This document shows positions 35,245-45,336 of a stretch of DNA of 64,000 nucleotides, one piece after another. Source of the stretch: Cycas panzhihuaensis (lineage: Eukaryota > Cycadophyta); contig CM041465.1 of assembly GCA_023213395.1 (NCBI GenBank), positions 130,703,741 to 130,767,740 on the forward strand. The letters are read 5' to 3'. The notes under the pieces are model-generated. The model was not told where the DNA came from, made no database searches, and saw only the letters and a program-made list of their open reading frames with translations. How positions within the stretch are numbered: position 1 is the first letter of the stretch; each line of letters begins with the position of its first letter. A program made the translations under genes and the position numbers.

Positions 35245-37751
35245 TGTTTCCCAGTTATTGGGAATGGACTCGAGACGCATCGACACAGGTTTGTTCAGGT
35301 ATATGTTCTTACTTTTCTTACCTATGTTAATTAAGGTGGTTTAGAGTAGTTTGATTGACATATGCCTGTCTATATGCATTTGTTTGTCTGCTTGATCATA
35401 ATGCATGTGCCTACGGCATGCCTTTAGCCTATGACGACTCACAGCGGGGGCATTCCTCGTGAATCGACACCGTATGGCGTACAACCACTCACGATGTCTC
35501 CACGGTTTCTCGGGATTATTTACGCGACTTGTTTGTTCTTGTTACAACATGCCGTTTATGTTGCAATCCTTCACGAGTCGGTTTAACCCTTAGTTAGGCC
35601 TCTTTGCATCATTCGGATACTTGCCCTTGCTGGGCCTTCCCCGGTGATGTAATTCATGTTTAGCCCATGTTCTTACCTTAAAGCTTGATTTTCTCTTTTT
35701 AAATTTCGGTGACATGATAAACTAAGCGATGCTGAGAGTTTGCATGGAATTCTGTGATACTATTAGAAATTTAAAAGAGAACCTGTGACGATTTTGCGTT
35801 TTTCAGGCTTGGCGTGGCTCGTCTGATTGGAGGCGCCCCAATGCCCCCAATGTTCACTTACTGCAAAGAAGACATAAAATGATTTTTTTACTCATTGGGA
35901 TCATTCTTGAGTTCATTTTTCTAAGTTTTCTAAAGAAAAGCTCCACACAAAAGATAAGAGAAGACACAGAAATCAAAGAGGTTCAGGCACAGCAATTGAG
36001 GAGGAAGGACAAGGCTGCCACCAGTGGATTTTGCAGGGCCATTGCTGCCCCATTCTACTCTCCACAACCAGCCCTCTTCCTTCTTGCAACTACACAAAGA
36101 TTCAAGGGACTTCTTCAACCAAGAAGTTGCCCCAAAGACTTGCTTCACATCTGACTTCACAAAGGGCTTCCTCCATCTACTGCATTTGGGAGCACTCATG
36201 ATCGATCTTCATTAGACCTCTATTGCTGCTGTCCCTAGTGGTAGGAGGCATGCATGACCTCTCTACACAAGGTACCCCTTAGTTTTACTTGATTTTTTGT
36301 GTTTTTCTTGCATTCCTTCTTCCTTTTACTTATATTTCCTTTGCTTTTTGCTTGCAAACTCCTTAGACATACTTGCATGTCTCTTATATTTATTGTCAAG
36401 CATTCTACCCCTTCTTTCCCTTTGCTTTTACTCCTTGAATGAAAGTAGCTACCATTGGCCATAGTCGCCCCTTAGTGCTACCTTGACCCGAATCCATTTT
36501 CCCAGTTTTCTCTTGGGATTTCCTCATTTTCTCCAAGTCTTCTTCCATTCTTTCCTCAGCCAGCTAGAGTAAGGGAGCATACACGAGGATTTGAGAGAGA
36601 TAGGTGGGGTTCCGTCCCTCATTGCCGTCCTTCTCCCCAAGGGTTCCGTCCCTTGTCCTCTTCCCCTTACCATACACGTATCTAAGGAGCAGGTCGAAGG
36701 AGTTTAGGAGATTGTGTCGGTTTCCACCCGGTTTGAGGCGACCCGTATCCACCTTTGTTACCACCCGGCACTCCTTTCCCGGGCCCCTTTGGAGACCTCT
36801 CGTGGGTGAGTTAGCCATCCCGAGGCTATACTCAGTTCCACTTCGTGTGTTTGTGGCACTTGGTAGTGTAGAAGTACCTCATATGCTCTCGTTTCCGTTT
36901 TGCCACATTTTGACATATAGCTTAGTTTGATTAGCTAAGTTGATTTCAGTTTACAGTTCATACACATACATCTCTTTGTATATTTTGTAGCCACTCCCTC
37001 GAGAGGAAGGTACTCTTTGTGTTCTCTTGCAGGACCGCATCGGTGGAGGTAGCGCGTGGAGCGAACCCATTGCCAGTTAGCTCACTCATGGTACTTTCTC
37101 TCCTTTAGTTTTACGTTTCCTTTTCGTCCTTTCATTTCATTTGATTTTGCATGCTCACGGGGAGGTAAGTGAACCCCTTATCACCGTCAATCGACATTGC
37201 ATGCGTGGAGGAAAGAGGAAAGGGCCTTGAGAGAAGGAGAATCCACACTTCAACCTCAACCGCCGGATCCAGGTATTCCTCGCATTTCCTTTGTTTTTCC
37301 CTTTTATATCGTTCTTGCTTTTTTGTACATGCTTGATAAGTAAAAGATAAGGAAACATAAAGGAAAAAATGAAATAGTCTTTCATTTTACATTCACTTTC
37401 TGTCGTTTCTTTTACTTTGCATAACATAGGGATAGAAGACGTTTACGTTGCATCCCCAACCACACTTCACTTCACACATTGCACGTTGATTTTGTTGCCC
37501 TCTCGTTGCCTTCTCATTACCTTGAGAAGCGCAACGCCGAGTTTCCCTCTCCTTCCCGGCCATCCGAAGGGTAGGAAGGCCTCGTTTTTCCCACGGCTAC
37601 CTGGAAGCAACCAGGCACCTTGCAGTCCCGAACCCACGCTCCGGCGCACGGACGTCCTGCGATGTGAGATCCTCGCTGTCTAGCCCAGTCAGTGTTGTGT
37701 TTTGTACCCCTTTGCTAGACGTAGGATCACCGACCCTCGGAGAGCGTTTCA
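35245..37751 (+). repeat. Array LTR3 (Tat-like), right outer LTR
   Basis: 2,507 bp from TGTTTCCC at 35,245 to GCGTTTCA ending 37,751. The next base resumes the copia RT frame. Highly similar to LTR1 and LTR2 in the pyrimidine-rich interior. Confidence 0.9.
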
Positions 37752-38605
37752 GCGCCTTTCTCAACGACGATCTTCAAGAGGATGTATACTTGGAGCAACC
37801 TCCTAGTTACAAAGAACAAGGCAAGGAGCATTTGGTATGTCGCCTCAAGAAGGCTTTGCATGGCTTGAAACAAGCTCCTAGGGCATGGTATGCAAAATTC
37901 GATGAATACTTCTTGAGACATGGGTTTCATCGATCAACATCTGATACTAACTTGTATATTAAATATGAACAACACCATGTTATTTATATTGCCTTGTATG
38001 TAGATGACTTAGTGATCACTGGTATAGACACTAAGCTCATCAATGTTCTCCAAGATGATTTGAAGAGAAGTTTTGAGATGACTGATCTTGGACTTCTCCA
38101 TTGTTTTCTAAGCTTTGAGGTATGGCAGCAGCCAGGCTATATCTTTATTTCCCAAGTAAAATATTCTTGGGACATCTTGCAAAGATTCAAGATGCATGAC
38201 TACAAGACGGTGCCTATGCCCATGGAGAACGACACCAAGATTACTCTTAATGAGGAAGCTGAACCAGCAGATCCCACTCTTTATCGACAGTTGATTGGTA
38301 GTTTGATATATCTCACCAACACTCATCTAGATATTTCCTTTGCAGTTGGGATTTGCTCTCATTTCATGTCTCAACCCAATCAGAAGCATTTGAAAGCAGC
38401 AAAATGCATACTCAAGTATATCAAAGGTACATTGAAGCTTGGACTTGAGTATGCACACAATAAGAACTTCACTTTGGAGGGGTTCTCTGATTCTGATTGG
38501 GCAAGATGCCAGGATAGTAGGAAGTCAACCTCGGGTTACTATTTTACCCTTGGTTCAGCAGTTGTTTCATGGAGTTGCAAGAAGCAACTAAATGTTACCT
38601 TGTGA
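37664..38605 (+). pseudogene. Copia RT C-terminal half and start of RNase H, fused to LTR-derived N-terminus
   Basis: A 313-codon open frame whose first ~30 codons come from the end of gypsy LTR3. The rest is copia RT from Phe-Leu-Asn-Asp-Asp onward. It shows DVYLEQPPSYKEQG, LKKALHGLKQAPRAWYAKFD, the catalytic YVDD at 37,997-38,008, LIGSLIYLTNTHLDISFAVG, and the first RNase H motif FSDSDWARCQDSRKSTSGY (38,483-38,540). The fusion is an accident of insertion. It ends at a TGA introduced with a 20-bp duplication at 38,601-38,620. It is the longest open frame in the window, but it lacks the first half of RT. Confidence 0.9.
37752..37756 (+). repeat. Target site duplication, right (GCGCC)
   Basis: Counterpart of GCGCA at 15,894-15,898. 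It directly follows the CA end of LTR3 and is part of the copia alanine codon. Confidence 0.8.
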
Positions 38606-38953
38606 GGCTATCTAGCTTCGGTCAGCACCAGTCAACTACTATACAAAGCTGCAGTCAACGCAGCTTGTGAGGCTATCTGGCTTCGACGGATTCTTGGTGA
38701 GCTTGGATTTCAGCAGGAGCAGCCAACCAATATTCATTGCGACAATCAGAGTATCCTCAAGCTAACTACGAATCCAGTCTTCCATGCACGGACCAAACAT
38801 ATTGAAGTTCACCACCATTTCATCAGGGAGCACGTACACAGTGGTGAGATCACTCTTCAATATCGACCAATGAAGCAACAAACGGCGAATATCTTTACCA
38901 AGCCACTTGGTAGAGAGAAATTTGTCAAATTTAGAGATGGTCTAGGGGTCTGA
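38480..38953 (+). pseudogene. Ty1/copia RNase H, broken by a microduplication
   Basis: Copia RNase H motifs: SDSDWA, then a damaged stretch, AAVNAACEAIWLRRILGELGF, HCDNQS, HARTKHIEVHHHFIREHV and NIFTKPLGREKF. A 20-base word at 38,601-38,620 recurs at 38,666-38,685 (one mismatch). The first occurrence interrupts the expected Ser-Ser-Thr-Glu-Ala-Glu region and brings in a stop. The final codons end at TGA 38,951-38,953. Confidence 0.8.
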
Positions 38954-38970
38954 CTTAACATTATAAACAC

Positions 38971-38980
38971 TAAGGGGGGG
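38971..38980 (+). other. Polypurine tract of the copia element
   Basis: TAAGGGGGGG directly before the LTR start TGTTAAAC, the usual place for the plus-strand primer. Confidence 0.85.
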
Positions 38981-39573
38981 TGTTAAACCTCATGGTTTAC
39001 CTTATGTTTATATGTTAAGCTTATGTACTTTCTATTTTTATATTATGTGTGCACTTTAATGCTTATGTGTACTTTTGTACTTTAAGGGTGACTTTATCAC
39101 TTAAATGATAAAGTACATACCCACTTTATGACTAGTGACACAATGTTTTCACTTATGTAACTTGAGGATCAAATGACCCCATTGTATTTTTGCTCACACA
39201 AGAGCTTCCAAAATGACACATGTCAATCATCCAAGGCATGTATCTTAGATGTTTGACACTTGTCAAACATCCAAGGCCTTAGGTCTCTTATCTCACTCTA
39301 TATAATGAGACATATTCCTCATTGTTGCTCATTTAAGAGTTAGAGCTCATTGTTATTTTATCAGTTTGCTAATCAAGCTGAAGGCATTCTTTGGTTGTTG
39401 GACTAATTCCAACACCTCATCTTTGGTATTGTGTTCTTGCTCCTATTTCTCTTTGAGTCCTTTGAATTCTTTGAATTCTTTGAAGTTCTTTGTTACTTAT
39501 GCTTAATGCATTTATGGTATTGTGCTTTTATTAAAGATCTTGGACCTAATGAAGCTTTAAGCCCCTTCTAACA
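38981..39573 (+). repeat. 3' LTR of the copia element
   Basis: Starts TGTTAAAC after the polypurine tract. A TATATAATGA promoter-like word lies at 39,300-39,309. It contains two related ~25-base words (near 39,212 and 39,255) and a short CTTTGAATT repeat near 39,459-39,485. The right end is uncertain: TTCTAACA at 39,573 gives 593 bp, while CCAACA at 39,413 would give 433 bp. No second LTR is available to decide, because the 5' copy is not in view. Confidence 0.7.
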
Positions 39574-41690
39574 TAGTGGACTCGACAAGGGACAAAGAAT
39601 AGATGAATGTAAAATAGAAAAATAAGCACAATAAAATAAAGCATATACAAGGATGAAGCATAATGTAGGTGGAATAATGGCTAAACTTCAAATTATTAGA
39701 AAGAATTAGGTACATACTTATAGAACATCTCACTACATGTAAGAACCCTCGAGATTAACATTTGTGTGTTGGCATACTTATCAATGTTACACACATGTTA
39801 AAATGACCAACAATATAGAATTTAAATGATACATGAGAGTGTACGAATAGGGTCAAAATGTAATTGGATATTATATCTAATAATTTTAAAATTAAGTTAA
39901 AAATGAAAATATCATATGCATTAACTTTCTTTTCCTAATAAATATTTTTTATATTTCAAAATAAGCATAAAATAGAAATAACAATGTAATATGGACAAAA
40001 TATAAATAATATTTAAACCCATGATTCTTTCCTTAAATGCCTAAGTACACTCCTTTTTACCATTAAATCAATTTCATTTTTAACATAATAAACCCATTAA
40101 TAAATTTTTTAAAATGTAATGTAATTTATATATGACATTATGTTGCCCTTTATTTTTATATTTCTTTTCACGTGTACTCCTAAAAATATAATTTTTTAAA
40201 TAAATAAATAAATAAAATATAAATACATTCCCTTATATCCCTTTTCTTATGCAAAATTTATTTAGCATAAAAATCAAATTAGCAAAAGGGCAAAATAAAT
40301 AGGTCTCAAACTCATGACTTTTCTTATGTAAGCTTGTGTTATTTAAACATCAACTCAAGATCTATTTCATTAGAATACATGCCTCTTTTATATGCTTCAG
40401 TGTGCTTTCCACTAAAGTAAGGATTCAATTGGGATAAAATGGTCATTTTAAGGACTGAAACACATGACCTCTATTTATTCAAAAATCTAATCAAATATGT
40501 AATTCATTTAAAGTGCTAATATTTCCTTTAACTTTTTATAGAAATATTTTCCTTTATTTTTTTTGAAAGGATGCAAGGGTAATAAGACAAAATGAGTGTG
40601 GACTCAAGAAATAACATCACAGAAAAATGTTTTGCAAAGTATAGAACAATTTTTTATACAAATTTCTTGGTGACAAAAAAAATTATATTTGGAATGAATT
40701 TTTTTAAGTGTTTTTTATAATTTTTGAGTTACAATGCATTAGCCCCCCTATTTGTGAATTAATCATCACATGGAGAGCCTACATGATCAGGGGCTAAGCG
40801 GCAAAGGGGGTGGACTTTAAAATGGAATTAACTAACTTGAAATTTTTTTGACCTTGCAAAATGTTATTTGAAATTTAAATGATTTTTTAAATCTACCCCT
40901 GATTTCTTAAGGCTCACGTAGCTTTTTATGGGATATTGGTATTTTTTTTTAGCATAACTCATCACTCATATATTAGAATTAAGTGTCATCAATTATATTA
41001 GAAAGAAAACTTTGAGACAATACAAATAAATGGTCACATAACATACTTTAGATAATAGATGATAGAGAAAATAAAAAGTAAAGTTGACAAAAGTGTCCAT
41101 AACCTCATAAAAGATGAATTTTCAAAAAAAAATCAGTATTATAATATTTTCAAAAGCTCAAAATGTGTTAATGATATTATTTTTGAAAGAGGAAGAAAAA
41201 ATTATGCTACTCTTATACAAATAATATGAAAGGATGATGAACCATGTATCTAAAACAATTGCCTATAGAACTAGTAATTACAGAGACTAGTTACCCATGC
41301 ATTTTGGTAAATGGTTATTACTTTATATGGACTCAAAAATTACCTTATTTATTTGTTGATTTAATGAATAGTTGACAGAATTTTGATCATGGTCAACAGA
41401 ATGTTAATTGAAAGTAGTTATAGAGGTAAAAATATAAAGACGTATAGGAAAATACTTCATATATATTAATCTTACTGATGGTTTATATGACAGATTAGTA
41501 GTTTACAAATGGTCATTAATGGTATATAAATGACTAAATACATGTTGATACAGGTTATATGATAATTATAGGTTACAAGTGACATAACATATAGATTCAG
41601 ATATAGGTTATAGGATCCAACATATAAGTTTAAGATCAAGAGATAAAGACTTAAAGATTTAAAGTCAATATTCAAAGTCATTAAACATTA
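39574..41690. other. AT-rich spacer without recognisable gene
   Basis: Low-complexity AT-rich DNA, with an (AAAT)n run at 40,198-40,218. I see no coding domain. The last ~220 bases (41,470-41,690) may be the decayed 3' internal end of the copia element whose LTR starts at 41,699. Confidence 0.5.
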
Positions 41691-42162
41691 AGGGGGAATA
41701 TTAAAATATATGATTTAATCACATATGTAATATTTAATGTATATGATGTACATATACGCATCCCACCATTTACATACATCGAGATATGTGAGATGCATAC
41801 ATATCCATGTAATCATATTATTAGATGATATAAAGGCTCAAGACATATCATAGGCTACTCATGAGTTGCATCATATTATAAATATATACGCATGTCACTT
41901 GAGAAAGATTAAAGACTTAGAGATGTAATCTTTATAATCATAAGAGAAGTCCAAACGCCACCTTCTCATGTGAGTTTTTCCCACATTAGATTTTCTACAT
42001 ATAAATATTGGTGTCTTTCTCTTGTATTGAATGTTTAATACTTATTGAATGTTCTAGGATGCTTTGCATGTTTGATACTTTACTTTATATGGTTATTACT
42101 TTACTTGTGTACATATCTTATAGGTTAATTCTATTGTGATATTTTAATATGGTATTAGAGCA
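41688..42162 (+). repeat. Isolated copia-type LTR with outer PPT and PBS
   Basis: The LTR is 41,699-42,149 (451 bp), bounded by the perfect inverted words TATTAAAATAT and ATATTTTAATA. These look like TG...CA ends altered by one G-to-A and one C-to-T change. Immediately left is a polypurine tract, TTAAGGGGGAA (41,688-41,698). Immediately right is TGGTATTAGAGCA (42,150-42,162), one C-to-T away from the initiator-Met-tRNA binding site TGGTATCAGAGC. So internal DNA of the same kind of element flanks the LTR on both sides. Confidence 0.8.
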
Positions 42163-43260
42163 ATATTTTAACATCTCCATCTCATGTTTTTCATCTAGTA
42201 CACCTAAATATCAGACCTTACAAGATAACATTACTTATAATCTCTTTGTGTTTCTTATTATTATTATTTAAAGAAAATTGGAAGAGTCAAAACAAGTAGG
42301 TGGATGGGAATGATTAGTGAGGGTATAGAGTTATCCTTAGTTATCATTGTCATTCTTATCCTATCCTTTCTGCATTTAGATTCATATTGAGGTATGTCTC
42401 ACCTTTAGTATTTAGTTGTGATTGTATTTATAATAGTCCAAGCGCCTTTATGGGTGCCCTAGGAAGCAACCATTGATTGCTTACAAAAGTAATTTGAAAT
42501 TAGAGATAATATTTTACTAGGTTATTACAATCACCCTTGTAGCTTGGTGTGTAGAATGATGACTCTAAAGAGAGCTCATAAGTTTATCCTCTAAGTCTCT
42601 GATGAAGTGAGACGCCACCTCCCACCATATGTTTAGATTATAATGCAGTTTGTAATGTATTGGAAAAAGTGAAATCTTGTATGCTTATCACATACTTTAT
42701 GGAAAGAATCCCTCTTAAATCTATTTTGAGACAATAAGTGAGAATCTGATGAAGTGCTCCAATGGAAGTTAAGATCTATCTAAAACCTATCAAAACTTTT
42801 TTTTCCCTTTTATTTTTGAATCACTAAAAGCATCTAAATAAGCCCTCAAATATAGTCCTTAGATATGTAGAAGGAACTTAGTAATTTTCAACTAGTAGGA
42901 GCTAACCTTTTCCTCAATAATGTAGTTGTATTTAAATGCTTAGTTTGGATAGAATTCTTAGGCCTCCCCATGTATCTGTGGGTCTTCGCCAAGAAAATAG
43001 TCTAGTTAATTGAGGAGTTTATATCTCTTGAGCTACATATGGAATTTTGCTTGCATCCCAACATCATTGTCTACGCACATGTGCATATGTCAAAATATTT
43101 TCTCAAACGTTACTGATGCAAAGACTACAACGATTCCTAGGTTCTATGAGGTGCATTTTCCGTTTTAAAATTTTGTCTTTATACCTTTGTATGACCCTCC
43201 TTTGGTGGAGTCAATGTTAGTAAGCATTATTAATGTAAGTTTAGTGTATTTAGTGGGTGG
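42163..43260 (+). other. AT-rich DNA with a possible LINE ORF1 (DUF4283-like) relic
   Basis: Around 42,940-43,060 a broken plus-strand frame reads VWIEFLGLPMYLW then AKKIV and EEFI. This resembles the WVEFPGLPLHLW core of DUF4283, found in ORF1 of plant LINEs. Stops are present. The rest of the interval shows no domain. The resemblance is short and could be chance. Confidence 0.3.
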
Positions 43261-43273
43261 TTTGGTGGTCTCA

Positions 43274-43306
43274 TTGGTTCATTTTTTATTGAATCAAATG
43301 AACCAA
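43274..43306. repeat. Short perfect inverted repeat
   Basis: TTGGTTCATTT (43,274-43,284) and AAATGAACCAA (43,296-43,306) form an 11-bp stem with an 11-base loop. No flanking duplication noted. Confidence 0.5.
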
Positions 43307-44113
43307 ATGGATAAACTTTACGTATAAATATTTCATTTTATAATAAAAAGGGTTAGACGTTGGACTTTGGTGTTTGAATAAGTGATATTTGCCTTCCTTT
43401 TCTCCTTGTTCTCCATTGTTTCTTTAACATTCACCAACGCATTTGAGAGGCTAAAATATTAGTATGCATATGTTATTCATGAAAGCATAAAGAAAGAAGA
43501 TCATTTCAAAATGGAGATGCAAGCAAGGGATGGGATCATCAGTCAGATCATTTTCCAGATACATTATTTCATCCTTCACTAAAATACAAAAATGTAATAA
43601 TAAAAAAGATTCAATTAAAACACTTCGTGTTGTTCATTAGTTATTAATTATTCGAATAACATTATTGTGTTGATAGGCACCTCTAGCCAACTTTACCCAT
43701 GACCATTTACTCTAAGTCATGTGACAACAGTAATTCAAAGTGAAAAGGAAAAAAGAAATTTAAAAAAGAAACCAATAATAGATACTCGATTAATATGCAA
43801 TATTAGACATATAAGCACAACATGCATCAATTGCAATATACTTACTACTACCACCACCACCATTGCCATAACCACCTCCACTGTTAAATACACCTTATCC
43901 CATAATTGTCCATGCTAAAGATTGATATCACAAGTTGGAATACAAGTCACCCAATGCAAGCTAGGTAAAAGAGTGATATCTTAAAATAAAGGAGTAATAT
44001 CGCATGTCTTGATACAACTTACCCGACACAAGCTAGATAATGTCTATGACACTGTACTAGTTTACCTCCTAATAAATTTTTAGTGGCGCCCTTCTTAGCT
44101 ATTCCCTACCCTT

Positions 44114-44330
44114 CATAAAATAATTGCATTCAATACACTCTTTATGTCATTATTAATGCTTGTTTTAGGCATATTGTTTACTGTGAAAGTGTCCATTCAA
44201 TTGCATAAAATAATTGCATTCAATACACTCTTTATGTCATTATTAATGCTTGTTTTAGGCATATTGTTTAGTGTATAAGCACCGTCCAATGGACTGTGAA
44301 AGTGTCCATTCAATTGCATAAAAACAATAT
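44114..44330 (+). repeat. ~90-bp tandem duplication with inserted 23-bp segment
   Basis: A unit beginning CATAAAATAATTGCATTC occurs at 44,114 and again at 44,204. The copies are almost identical for 67 bases. The second copy then carries ~23 extra bases (GTGTATAAGCACCGTCCAAT and following) before the shared GTGAAAGTGTCCATTCAA tail. Its near identity suggests a recent event. Confidence 0.85.
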
Positions 44331-45029
44331 GCTATATTTTTCATATAGTTGAATAACTATTTATTCAATCTCTGCTCTTTATTTGTTCTCTAACCAATCG
44401 CCTACAGGCTACTCGCCATTGATTCATTTTTAATAGCAGGCAACTTCACCATTCTGGTTTACACTTGATGTTGGCATCCGATTAATCTCGTTTGTAACTG
44501 ATATAAGAAGCCCCTGATCGGTTTTGCAATCAGTGCCAACGTCTGGTTCATCCCTACTCTATACTTCATGCCATTTCATCCTTCCCGAGCTTTGGGTAGT
44601 TTATACTTCATGCTTGGAATTCAGGCCGTTCCGGACTGTGCGGTTGGTCCGGTCTTCCCAACACAACTCGCAGTATATCTATCATCTTGAACGAGCTCTC
44701 CTTTGGAATAAAAACCATCGCCCATTTTATGATATCTTATCAGTTAATTAATTAAATCATTGAAGTCGCCCATGTTTTGGGATCGAATAATTGAACATAG
44801 TCTTTCGTGAAATCCAGCACTTATTACATCCAACTGTAAATACAATATCATTGGCGTCATTTGAGTCGCCAATGACAGTGATGAAGTAAGCAGTTTATAT
44901 CAGACGCGTATGAGCGATCATTACCTGATCTAAATGCACCTTCGTTTCATGATTGAACCTCCATACACCTCAGTTTACACATCAACACATCCGTTTAGAG
45001 TTAATAATTAGTAGCAAATCTATTTCTGA
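44331..45029. other. Spacer without recognisable gene
   Basis: Mixed-composition DNA with a 75-codon open frame at 44,524-44,751 that resembles nothing I know. I see no domain, RNA gene or clear repeat boundary. Confidence 0.4.
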
Positions 45030-45336
45030 TTCTTCAAATTTACAGTACTCATTCTTCAAATTTAAAGCACAGTACTCATTCTTCAAATTTACTGGCGCCT
45101 ATGGTGTTCATATGAGCGCCCAATGGTTCAATATTCTTGAGAGTTATCGTTTCATATTTTTATATTTAAGACGTTGTATTACATATTTGACGATTGAAAA
45201 GAGTTTAATTAGTTTCATATTTGCGCTGAACTTTTATGACCGAGATCATTATATTGATTTGATCATTGAAAAGAGTTTAATTAGTTTCATGTTTGCACTA
45301 AATTTTAATAATCGAGTTTATTATATTGATTTGATC
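45030..45336 (+). repeat. 23-bp and 72-bp tandem repeats abutting the gypsy LTR
   Basis: At 45,030-45,090 the word ATTCTTCAAATTTA recurs about three times with an intervening ACAGTACTC. At 45,193-45,264 and 45,265-45,336 two ~72-bp units both begin ATTGAAAAGAGTTTAATTAG and end ATTATATTGATTTGAT. The second unit ends exactly where the LTR begins. Confidence 0.8.

Larger units (their letters stand above)
15899..37751 (+). mobile_element. Tandem Tat-like gypsy array: LTR-internal-LTR-internal-LTR
   Basis: 21.9-kb insertion with three LTRs (2,501, 2,498 and 2,507 bp) and two internal regions (about 6.85 and 7.5 kb), all on the plus strand. Each LTR runs from TGTTTCC to GCGTTTCA. The outer ends are confirmed independently by the interrupted copia frame and the 5-bp target duplication. 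Both internal regions have gag, protease, RT, RNase H and integrase in gypsy order. The arrangement is what unequal recombination between LTRs of one insertion would give, but an assembly artefact in near-identical repeats is also possible. Confidence 0.9.
12489..39573 (+). mobile_element. Ty1/copia retrotransposon split by a nested gypsy array
   Basis: Order gag, protease, integrase, RT, RNase H, polypurine tract, LTR is the Ty1/copia order (integrase before RT). The element is interrupted inside RT between 15,898 and 37,752. Removing 15,899-37,751 plus one GCGC[A/C] repeat joins Asn-Ser-Ala to Phe-Leu-Asn in the RT frame. The 5' LTR is not visible because of the N gap. Stops and frameshifts occur in every domain, and the first catalytic Asp of integrase reads Asn, so the element is dead. 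Confidence 0.9.

Noticed and set aside
41472-41681. Minus-strand frame rich in Tyr, Asn and Leu
   Set aside because: AT-rich chance frame. No domain, and it overlaps the likely 3' internal end of a copia relic on the plus strand.
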